From NCBI GenBank assembly GCA_030640595.1, contig DAOWJC010000116.1, positions 1 to 6,727 of the forward strand: a stretch of DNA of 6,727 nucleotides, in the 5' to 3' direction. The notes under the pieces are model-generated. The model was not told the origin of the DNA. It ran no database searches and was given only the letters and a program-made list of their open reading frames with translations. Each line of letters starts with the position of its first letter. The first letter of the stretch is position 1. Source of the DNA: Dehalococcoidia bacterium (GTDB lineage Bacteria > Chloroflexota > Dehalococcoidia > Dehalococcoidales > DAOWJC01). The translations under genes and the position numbers were made by a program. This document shows positions 1 through 5,679 of this stretch, in pieces.

Positions 1-470
1 CCGTGGTTAGTCTATCGGCTGACACAGTTATCAAGCTAAGCCATATAGATAATATTATCGGGGTAAAAGAAGCCAGTGGTAATCTAGGTGAGGTTGCCAG
101 GATTATCAGTAACACCGATGAGGATTTTCTCGTCTGGAGTGGTAATGATAGCGATACCCTGCCCATACTAGTCCTGGGCGGCTATGGCGTCGTTAGCGTT
201 GCCTCCCACCTTGTAGGCAAACAAATCAGGGAAATGATTAATAGTGCTATTAGTGGTAAAACAGACAAAGCCGCCGACATCCACCGCCACCTTCTGCCCT
301 TGATTAACGCCTTGTTTATTGTCTCCAACCCTATTCCGGTAAAGTATGCCCTTAATCATATCGGTTTCAAGGTTGGGAAACCCCGCCTGCCCCTTACCGA
401 GCCTGATGAAAAATCAGCCGCTATCATTAAAGACACGCTGAAAAACTACCAGATTGACCTGCCGATATAG
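1..470 (+). CDS. dapA: 4-hydroxy-tetrahydrodipicolinate synthase, C-terminal half (5' end outside window)
   Basis: DapA condenses pyruvate with aspartate semialdehyde in the cytoplasm, the first committed step of the diaminopimelate/lysine pathway. About 155 codons are visible of a family length near 290, and the frame is open to the left edge. The GTG at 3-5 is therefore an internal Val, not a start. The motif GVKEASG carries the Schiff-base lysine (codon 66-68). It is followed by a stretch reading SGNDSDTLPILVLGGYGVVSV, here quoted only to show the typical SG-(N/D)-D and GG-x-GV-x-SV pattern of the barrel's later strands. Next comes SNPIPVKYAL, the conserved NPIPVK segment of the C-terminal helical part. 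The gene ends in TAG at 468-470 and converges on the nuclease-like gene to its right. The wider DapA/N-acetylneuraminate lyase family shares this fold, but NIIGVKEASG and NPIPVK favour DapA proper. The N-terminal half, with its substrate-selecting residues, cannot be seen. Confidence 0.92.
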   Translation, partial: VVSLSADTVIKLSHIDNIIGVKEASGNLGEVARIISNTDEDFLVWSGNDSDTLPILVLGGYGVVSVASHLVGKQIREMINSAISGKTDKAADIHRHLLPLINALFIVSNPIPVKYALNHIGFKVGKPRLPLTEPDEKSAAIIKDTLKNYQIDLPI

Positions 471-529
471 GCGGGAACTACTATCCTGTGACACCCTGAT
501 TAAAAGATACAGGTCTATTTTACCGCCTA
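468..529. repeat. 7-bp inverted repeat spanning the end of dapA and the gap
   Basis: TAGGCGG at 468-474, overlapping the dapA stop codon, is exactly complementary to CCGCCTA at 523-529. Inside it a shorter pair, CCTGT (485-489) and ACAGG (509-513), frames the left copy of the 21-bp direct repeat. The outer loop is 48 bases and neither strand has a following U-tract, so this is not a convincing intrinsic terminator. It could be a weak 3'-end structure, part of a recombination site, or chance. Confidence 0.3.
489..509. repeat. Left copy of 21-bp direct repeat (putative attachment-like site)
   Basis: These 21 bases match 2454-2474 in the same orientation at 19 of 21 positions. The mismatches are at 492 (c versus a) and 503 (a versus t). 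The core here reads accctgattaaaagata. Read on the - strand it gives ATC TTT TAA, so the purA-type stop codon is kept in register and only the last sense codon differs (Phe instead of Leu). The copy starts 18 bases after the dapA stop. This is the pattern expected when an element inserts at the 3' end of a gene and duplicates that end. Confidence 0.75.
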
Positions 530-590
530 GTCATTTATTGTGGTGAATAGTTCGTTAGCAAAAATGTTAGCAATAACTGTTGTCAGAAAA

Positions 591-610
591 GTGATTGTGA
601 GTGATTTTGA
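591..610. repeat. Short imperfect 10-bp tandem repeat in the gap
   Basis: Two adjacent decamers, gtgattgtga and gtgattttga, differ at one position. They lie 29 bases downstream, in the nuclease gene's transcription direction, of its stop codon. A related doublet of gttagcaa occurs just to the left at 554-561 and 566-573. Together they give the non-coding end of the islet a repetitive AT-rich look. No function is evident. Confidence 0.35.
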
Positions 611-638
611 AAAAGTACCAGGTGGGATATAAAGGTAT

Positions 639-2399
639 CTAGAAGAGGTTGGCAGAAAATTTGTCAGTCAATTCTTTGAACAAGCTGTCAAGGTAATTAT
701 TCGATGGGAGTTTAGAGCCATTGATTTTGTAGATATACCAAATCATGGGATGTTCATGGTATTGCGAAACTTGTTTTCCGTCGATGATTTCCGGGAAAGT
801 TCTTCCAGATATTACTAATGGCTCGAGATATTCTAATTCCTCAAGAGTTATGATTTCTAATCTACGAATAAGTGGAGAGCAAAGCAAGCCTTTACTTCGA
901 ATTCTATCTAACAAGTAAGTAGTTAGTAGGGGTCCTGTAGGAAAATTTCGAGCAGTGACTATTACAGGGTAAAAGGACTTAATTTGTGACGTATCCACAC
1001 CTTCCAATGGTAAGGTGCCAGTAATAAAATTATTTATATTTTGGTCTAACTGCCTAGCTGCGTGGACGATTATGTCGTCTGTATCTTTATCAAATGATTT
1101 CAAAGAACCAGGTATCATGGTTTCTTCCATTCTTAGAGTAGGCCATTTGGCTTCGAAGAATACGAGTTGATTGGGATAATACACAATAGCGTCTGAAGCT
1201 CTTTTCCCTTTGTGACGAATATCGCAGAAGACTCGACTCTGAAGAAGGGTGGTGGGGAACATACGTCTGAATATGTTTGTGAAATAAAGGTGGTAGAGTT
1301 CTCCAAAAAAAGTACGAAAATTCTTATTATCCGGTAACAAATCACTAATCATCCAGAATATCCCTTCACCAAGTTTCTCATATAGCCACTGAACATTAAC
1401 CGTGACATATTGATTTTCGTTTAAAGCTAGAAGGGGGTTAGTACGAAACATATTAAAGTCATTAAGCTGTCCAAATGAGCCTGCGTACTTTCGCCTATGG
1501 TTCGTTTGAAAGGTGTTTTGGTCAATAACCAGATGTTTTAGCAAGCTACCAAAGTCTTTTAGTCTAGACTTTGAGAAAAAGGTTTCCTTGTTTATGATTA
1601 CCTTTTCGTTGATTGGGGGTTTGCGGTCAGCCCAAGCTGACAAATATAGAGAATAAATACCAAAGCCCATAGTCAAGAAAAGTTCAAGCGGAATATTGTA
1701 TAAGGATTGGAATAGGTCTTCTATTATGACGTGATTATTGAAAGACTTAGCTTGAGGCGTTAATGGCAAATTGATAAAGAGGTCAAAATACCTAGAAATG
1801 ACGTGTTTAGGATCTTCGGCGTGCTGAAAACAGTATATTCGGATTAATGACTCCAACAGAGGGTAAGGTTTATTAGCGAACCTAGCAGAAAAATCTTCAT
1901 AACTAATATAGTCATTAATCCCTAGTAGGCATCTAGAAATAATCTCCTTTCTCTGTATGGGATCAATAGGGTTAGTTTCCGTATTTGGGCTCTCCAGTAA
2001 CGCCATCTTGGCAAGGGTAGCAATCTGCCAAGAAGTGAATGGGATTAGTGTGTCACCGGTTTTAGATAATTGTACAATCTTATTAAGAATGGAATGAGGA
2101 AAAACCATTTGCGTCAAATCTGACTGTAAATCCATAGTATGCCTAACGGCAAAGGCTGCAGCCAATTTAGATAGAAACAGTAACCAATTAGGATATGAGA
2201 TAGACTTCACTAGCTTCACTAGATCTTCAGGGGAGACCGCAGAGCCAAATACTTCTTCATGTGTGATAGCTATAGCTGTTGACTCTTGGAGAACAGGAGT
2301 GGAGATTCTTCTGGTTTTAGGCGTGATGCGTACGGCGGGAATGAGCAAGTTGCCGACAGAAACCCACCTGTATCGTTTCCAAAATTCTTTGTTGCCCAT
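639..2399 (-). CDS. Uncharacterised 586-aa protein with PD-(D/E)XK nuclease-like C-terminal domain
   Basis: I do not recognise a named family. Residues 1-300 look mostly helical and lack a motif I can name. They include a CLLGINDYIS stretch (157-166) and a hydrophobic segment near 238-256. Residues 360-455 fit the PD-(D/E)XK nuclease core. Motif I is Glu367 in a helix (FFGELYHLYF), motif II is Asp403 (ASDAIVYY), motif III is Glu416-x-Lys418 on a hydrophobic strand (LVFFEAKW), and Gln450 in the following helix (ARQLDQ) resembles the Gln of RecB-like motif IV. All expected catalytic positions are present, so the domain is probably active on DNA or RNA. Residues 470-530 resemble a further alpha/beta extension ending in IITLEELEYLE. 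The ATG at 2399 is forced because an in-frame stop lies two codons upstream; it has only a poor ribosome-binding site (gatgaaag directly before ATG). The gene sits 65 bases after purA, is AT-richer than its neighbours and is flanked by direct repeats. A role in defence or DNA processing is a guess. CDS confidence is high and function confidence is low. Confidence 0.85.
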   Translation of the reverse strand: MGNKEFWKRYRWVSVGNLLIPAVRITPKTRRISTPVLQESTAIAITHEEVFGSAVSPEDLVKLVKSISYPNWLLFLSKLAAAFAVRHTMDLQSDLTQMVFPHSILNKIVQLSKTGDTLIPFTSWQIATLAKMALLESPNTETNPIDPIQRKEIISRCLLGINDYISYEDFSARFANKPYPLLESLIRIYCFQHAEDPKHVISRYFDLFINLPLTPQAKSFNNHVIIEDLFQSLYNIPLELFLTMGFGIYSLYLSAWADRKPPINEKVIINKETFFSKSRLKDFGSLLKHLVIDQNTFQTNHRRKYAGSFGQLNDFNMFRTNPLLALNENQYVTVNVQWLYEKLGEGIFWMISDLLPDNKNFRTFFGELYHLYFTNIFRRMFPTTLLQSRVFCDIRHKGKRASDAIVYYPNQLVFFEAKWPTLRMEETMIPGSLKSFDKDTDDIIVHAARQLDQNINNFITGTLPLEGVDTSQIKSFYPVIVTARNFPTGPLLTTYLLDRIRSKGLLCSPLIRRLEIITLEELEYLEPLVISGRTFPEIIDGKQVSQYHEHPMIWYIYKINGSKLPSNNYLDSLFKELTDKFSANLF

Positions 2400-2413
2400 C
2401 TTTCATCAGCTTG

Positions 2414-2419
2414 ATTATA
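2414..2419 (-). promoter_or_regulatory. Possible -10 element for the nuclease-like gene
   Basis: On the - strand the sequence reads TATATAAT, containing a perfect TATAAT, 14 bases before the ATG at 2399. No good TTGACA-like -35 is seen at 16-18 bases upstream (the 17-base-spaced hexamer reads TCACGT). Transcription from here would leave a leader of under ten bases, making the message nearly leaderless, in line with the poor ribosome-binding site. The 65-base gap is AT-rich, so a chance match is quite possible and read-through from purA is the alternative. Confidence 0.3.
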
Positions 2420-2453
2420 TAACAAAAACTTAAAAAACGTGATTTTTGACTAT

Positions 2454-2474
2454 TGAAACCCTGATTATAAGATA
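2454..2474. repeat. Right copy of 21-bp direct repeat, overlapping the purA 3' end
   Basis: This copy covers the last base of a Pro codon, the Ile and Leu codons, the TAA stop (2465-2467) and 11 bases beyond. Its core reads accctgattataagata. It matches 489-509 at 19 of 21 positions. Since it includes coding sequence of a conserved gene, it is likely the ancestral site and the left copy the displaced or imported one, although either could have been the donor. Confidence 0.75.
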
Positions 2475-3748
2475 GGCATCTTGTGGATGGTCTGCTCCCG
2501 TGCCTTTCCTATAGAGATGAGGTTGACCGGGCAGGAAGTGAGCTCTTCCAACCTAGCTATATATTGGCGAGCCTTGGGTGGCAACTGCTCATATTGTCTA
2601 ATATGGCTGGTAGGGGTCTGCCAGCCAGGTAACTCTTCATAGATGGGTTGACACCTTTCTAAAGTAGCTACATTACCCGGGAAATAGTCAATGGTGTGCC
2701 CATCCAGTTTATAGCCAACACATATCTTCAGGCGTGGCAAGGTATCAAGAACATCGATGCGGGTAATGGCCGCCCCGGTAAAGCCATTGATTCGGGTGCT
2801 AAAGCGAGCGGCAACGGCGTCAAACCAGCCACAACGGCGGGGTCTGCCGGTAGTAGTGCCATACTCATGACCTCGTTCCCGAATCAAGTCGCTAGTTTCG
2901 TCCTTCAATTCAGTAGGCATCGGACCGGCACCGACTCTGGTGCAGTAGGCCTTAAACACGCCCAGGATACGATTAATCCTGGTAGGACTGAGACCAGTGC
3001 CTAAACAGCCTCCCCCCGCCAGCGGTGAAGACGAGGTAGTATAAGGATAAGTGCCAAAATCGGGGTCAAGTAAAGCCCCCTGGGCTCCTTCCAGTAGAAC
3101 CAGCTCACCCCGGTTCAACGCTTCCTCTAGCATTATAGTTGTCTCCCGAATATGAGGAGCTAGACGCTCCCCATACTGGCAATACTGATTATATACTTCG
3201 TCCAACGATAGAGGGCTAACCTCATAAACTTTGGTCAAAATAATGTTCTTGTAGTCAAGTGTAAGGCGAAGCCGCTCCAGTAACCTCTCTTTATCTAAAA
3301 GGTCGCCAGTTCTAATGCCTAACCTGGCTGCTTTATCGGCAAAGGCAGGGCCTATGCCCTTGCGCGTTGTGCCCAATGCTTTCCCAGCTCGTGATTCCTC
3401 CTCCAAGCCATCGAGGAGGATATGATACGGCATAATCAGGTTAGCCCGGTCACTGATAAATAGCCTGGTAGTATCCACACCACGCTGGTTAAGCTGGTCT
3501 ATCTCATCAATTAGCACGGCGGGATTAATCACCACACCGTTACCAATAATGCAAACAGCTTGGGGATAAAAAATACCACACGGGACAAGGTGGAGCCTAA
3601 ACTCACCATAGGGGTTAACTACAGTATGCCCGGCATTATCCCCGCCTGAAAAGCGGACAACCACTCCTGCTTTTTCGGCAAGCAGGTCAATCACCTTGCC
3701 CTTCCCCTCATCCCCCCACTGAGCTCCAATTACAGCAATAGCTGGCAT
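2465..3748 (-). CDS. purA: Adenylosuccinate synthetase
   Basis: PurA joins aspartate to IMP using GTP, making adenylosuccinate, the first committed step to AMP, in the cytoplasm. The 427 residues are the full family length. The N-terminal loop GAQWGDEGKGK (8-18) supplies catalytic Asp13 and Lys16, and GGDNAGHTVV supplies His41. LGTTRKGIGPAF (125-136) and the E220-G-A-Q-G segment are IMP-pocket and core motifs. TTTGRPRR (298-305) is the aspartate/IMP loop. The C-terminal guanine loop, usually a GP-x-R pattern, reads GKAR at 414-417 with Lys in place of Pro. The ATG at 3746-3748 has a strong AGGAGG ribosome-binding site at 3755-3760. The gene lies 61 bases after the phospholipid gene, far enough for its own promoter, but I see no consensus one. 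Its last two codons and stop lie within the 21-bp repeat that borders the putative islet. Confidence 0.97.
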   Translation of the reverse strand: MPAIAVIGAQWGDEGKGKVIDLLAEKAGVVVRFSGGDNAGHTVVNPYGEFRLHLVPCGIFYPQAVCIIGNGVVINPAVLIDEIDQLNQRGVDTTRLFISDRANLIMPYHILLDGLEEESRAGKALGTTRKGIGPAFADKAARLGIRTGDLLDKERLLERLRLTLDYKNIILTKVYEVSPLSLDEVYNQYCQYGERLAPHIRETTIMLEEALNRGELVLLEGAQGALLDPDFGTYPYTTSSSPLAGGGCLGTGLSPTRINRILGVFKAYCTRVGAGPMPTELKDETSDLIRERGHEYGTTTGRPRRCGWFDAVAARFSTRINGFTGAAITRIDVLDTLPRLKICVGYKLDGHTIDYFPGNVATLERCQPIYEELPGWQTPTSHIRQYEQLPPKARQYIARLEELTSCPVNLISIGKAREQTIHKMPIL

Positions 3749-3754
3749 TACTTC

Positions 3755-3760
3755 CCTCCT
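3755..3760 (-). promoter_or_regulatory. Strong ribosome-binding site of purA
   Basis: The - strand reads AGGAGGGAAGTA directly before the purA ATG, so a perfect AGGAGG lies six bases from the start codon. It fixes the start, and it is the clearest Shine-Dalgarno sequence of the five - strand genes. Confidence 0.8.
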
Positions 3761-3809
3761 CTAATATATTTATAGCATAAAAGGCGGTTATAAATAAAAG
3801 GGTTAAAAG

Positions 3810-4445
3810 CTACCTGGTTTTTGTCTGTTGCCACACATAAATCAATCTCTGGCCGATGGTGAAAAAGCTGAATACCACTATAATAGCTAAGGCAATAACT
3901 AAAAAGGCATAGTCAATCTGGCTCAGTAAAAGGCCTAATGCCAACACAATGGTCCTCTCGGCTCGGGTAAATAATCCCACCTCGCACTCCAGACCTAAGG
4001 ATTCTGCCCTGGCTCTGATATAGCTCACCAGTAGTGAACTGGGCAGGGCAACACCAGCAAGTAAGATTCCGACGATGAATCCTCCTCTGACATATAGGAC
4101 TATGATGCCCAGTAACAGTACTGCCTCGGATAAACGGTCAAGAGTAGAGTCAAGGACAGCGCCAAAGCGGGTAGTCTGGTTAGTGCGGCGAGCCAGGGCT
4201 CCATCCAGGATGTCAAAAAAACCGGCAACAAGCACTACAAAACCGGCAGCAAAAAGGTGCTCTGTAATAATAAGTGCCGCAGCGCCAGCAGCTAGTAAAA
4301 AACCAAACCAGGTTATGGCGCTAGGTGTTATGGGTGTCTTAGCCAAGAGCCGCACTACCGGTTGGGTAAGATAATAGGCTGCGGTCTTACGAATTTCGGC
4401 TAACCTTGGCATTATCCGTTGCTTTTCAGAAACAGCACTACCCAA
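3810..4445 (-). CDS. CDP-alcohol phosphatidyltransferase, probable phosphatidylinositol phosphate synthase
   Basis: This integral membrane enzyme would transfer a phosphatidyl group from CDP-diacylglycerol to a polar alcohol. The family signature D-xx-DG-xx-AR-x8-G-xxx-D-xxx-D is complete at Asp78, Asp81, Gly82, Ala85, Arg86, Gly95, Asp99 and Asp103. The protein has hydrophobic segments near 43-60, 64-80, 105-135 and 163-200, as expected for about six membrane helices in 211 residues. SYIRARAESLGL (141-152) followed by VGLFTRAER (156-164) resembles the actinobacterial PgsA1 type that uses inositol 1-phosphate. The neighbouring ino1 and PimA-like genes support that substrate; phosphatidylglycerol phosphate synthase remains the alternative. 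The start is uncertain. TTG at 4443-4445 lies 17 bases after the preceding stop with GAAGGG nine bases before it. ATG at 4410-4412 would remove 11 residues and fits the family N-terminus well, but has no clear ribosome-binding site. Confidence 0.88.
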   Translation of the reverse strand: MGSAVSEKQRIMPRLAEIRKTAAYYLTQPVVRLLAKTPITPSAITWFGFLLAAGAAALIITEHLFAAGFVVLVAGFFDILDGALARRTNQTTRFGAVLDSTLDRLSEAVLLLGIIVLYVRGGFIVGILLAGVALPSSLLVSYIRARAESLGLECEVGLFTRAERTIVLALGLLLSQIDYAFLVIALAIIVVFSFFTIGQRLIYVWQQTKTR

Positions 4446-4462
4446 GCCTCTCTACCCTTCAC

Positions 4463-5650
4463 TTAAACTAAAACCGACATAGCTTCAGATTCATTCTTTC
4501 CGCAAGTTTCATTAAGCACCTTGACATAATAATCCAATACCCTTTGGGCAACGTGTTTCCAGTCATACCCCTCGGCGGTAAGTTTTCCTCTGGCTGCCAT
4601 CTGCTGCCGAAGCGATTCATTCGCCATAAGCGAGATTAGAGCCTGAGCCAATGCCTTCTCATCTTTTGGTGGCACCAGTAACCCCTCAACACCGTGAGTC
4701 ATAAGGCTGGCATAACCGTCTATATCGGAGGCGACAATTGGCTTACCGATAGCCATAGCCTCAAGCAAAGCGATACCAAAACTTTCCCGACCGGTGGCTG
4801 GAGAACAAAAAATATCGGCTGTCTTATAATATCTGGGTAGTTCGGCATAGGGTACATAGCCAACAAAAACAACATCCTCTATCCTGTTCCGCTTCACCTG
4901 CCTCTCATATTTTCGCCGCAGTCTGGTGCCAGGACCCACGATGATAAGTCGCGAGTTAGAAAACTCCTCCTTGACTCGCTTGTAAGCCTTAATTAGGTAG
5001 TTTAAGCCTTTGCGACTTTCCAAACGAGCAACAAACAGGATATTCAGCTTTCCGTCACAGAACTCGTCAATTGGCGACACATCGGGAGAAAAATGCGCTA
5101 AATCTATGCCATTAGGGATAATATTGTATTCTCCAGGGACATACTTACTGGCAAACTCCATAGCTGGTTTAGACACCGCAATTTTGCCGTGAAGCTTACG
5201 AGCACGTCTGTTCAATATTATGGTGCTAATAGGTCTACCAAAGTTGTAACCAGACCAGGGATGGCTAAGATATCCCACGCTGTGCTGAAAGGCGTGAAAG
5301 GTACCTACATTAGTGGTATGCGAAAAACGGAGCACAGCAGAACATAGCATGGGCATAAAAGGTTCATGGAGGTGGATAATATCAAACTTTTCCCTTTCAA
5401 GCACGGCTTTTATGGTGGGGGCTAGGTGTGGTGATATAGTAATACGGCAGATGGAACCACTGGTAGGAATGGGGCGCGGCTTACCTATGGGTATAAACTT
5501 GTCGCCAAAAGTGGAGACGACGCTAGATGCAGGGGCGATAACCTTAACCTCATGACCCATCAGGGTAAGTTGGTGCTCAAGGCAGGAGATGTGATTGGTA
5601 ACACCACCGGGATAGGCAAAGTCATAAGGCGAGACTAAGGCTATCTTCAT
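4463..5650 (-). CDS. GT4-family glycosyltransferase, PimA-like (probable phosphatidylinositol mannosyltransferase)
   Basis: The 395-residue GT-B enzyme probably transfers a sugar from a nucleotide donor to a membrane lipid at the cytoplasmic face. The N-terminal domain begins MKIALVSPYDFAYPGGVTNH, closely matching the start of mycobacterial PimA, whose PGGV loop contacts the donor phosphates. It continues with GHEVKVIAPAS (32-42), IIHLHEP (91-97) and GTFHAF (116-121), where His119 corresponds to the PimA active-site His. In the C-terminal domain VARLESRKGL (207-216) carries the donor-binding Arg and Lys, and E289-SFGIALL-E297 is the GT4 EX7E motif. The ATG at 5648-5650 has an AGGTAG ribosome-binding site about eight bases upstream and follows ino1 by 29 bases. 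The gene next to a PgsA1-like enzyme repeats the mycobacterial pairing, but without the acyltransferase PatA between them. GT4 substrates are hard to predict, so the family call is firm and mannosyl transfer to phosphatidylinositol is likely but inferred. Confidence 0.88.
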   Translation of the reverse strand: MKIALVSPYDFAYPGGVTNHISCLEHQLTLMGHEVKVIAPASSVVSTFGDKFIPIGKPRPIPTSGSICRITISPHLAPTIKAVLEREKFDIIHLHEPFMPMLCSAVLRFSHTTNVGTFHAFQHSVGYLSHPWSGYNFGRPISTIILNRRARKLHGKIAVSKPAMEFASKYVPGEYNIIPNGIDLAHFSPDVSPIDEFCDGKLNILFVARLESRKGLNYLIKAYKRVKEEFSNSRLIIVGPGTRLRRKYERQVKRNRIEDVVFVGYVPYAELPRYYKTADIFCSPATGRESFGIALLEAMAIGKPIVASDIDGYASLMTHGVEGLLVPPKDEKALAQALISLMANESLRQQMAARGKLTAEGYDWKHVAQRVLDYYVKVLNETCGKNESEAMSVLV

Positions 5651-5679
5651 AAGTAGCTACCTAAAACCTACCTGCGAAC

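Larger units (their letters stand above)
489..2474. mobile_element. Putative single-gene genomic islet between dapA and purA
   Basis: The segment is bounded by two near-identical 21-bp direct repeats 1965 bases apart. It contains one gene, a PD-(D/E)XK-type protein, and about 130 bases of AT-rich non-coding DNA. Sampled 60-base lines inside the gene are about 32-42% GC, against about 38-63% in purA. No integrase, transposase or terminal inverted repeats are visible, so any mobilisation would have to come from elsewhere. Deleting the segment restores a tight convergent dapA-purA junction with an intact purA stop codon. The repeats and composition are seen directly. The insertion history is inference, and the repeat could instead belong to a dispersed small repeat family. 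Confidence 0.55.

Noticed and set aside
3..5. GTG as the start codon of the dapA-type gene
   Set aside because: It lies just before the Schiff-base lysine motif, about halfway through the family; the gene is simply cut by the window edge.
1133..1345. 70-codon - strand frame inside the nuclease-like gene
   Set aside because: It overlaps the catalytic-motif region in another frame and has no independent support.
2432..2446. Possible hairpin of A-run and T-run after purA acting as a terminator
   Set aside because: The stem would be only A-T pairs around a five-base loop, too weak to support a terminator call.
2696..3004. Open frame on the + strand opposite purA, and similar frames opposite the pgsA-like, PimA-like and ino1 genes
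   Set aside because: All lie antisense within strongly conserved genes, show no recognisable motifs and are explained as shadow frames.
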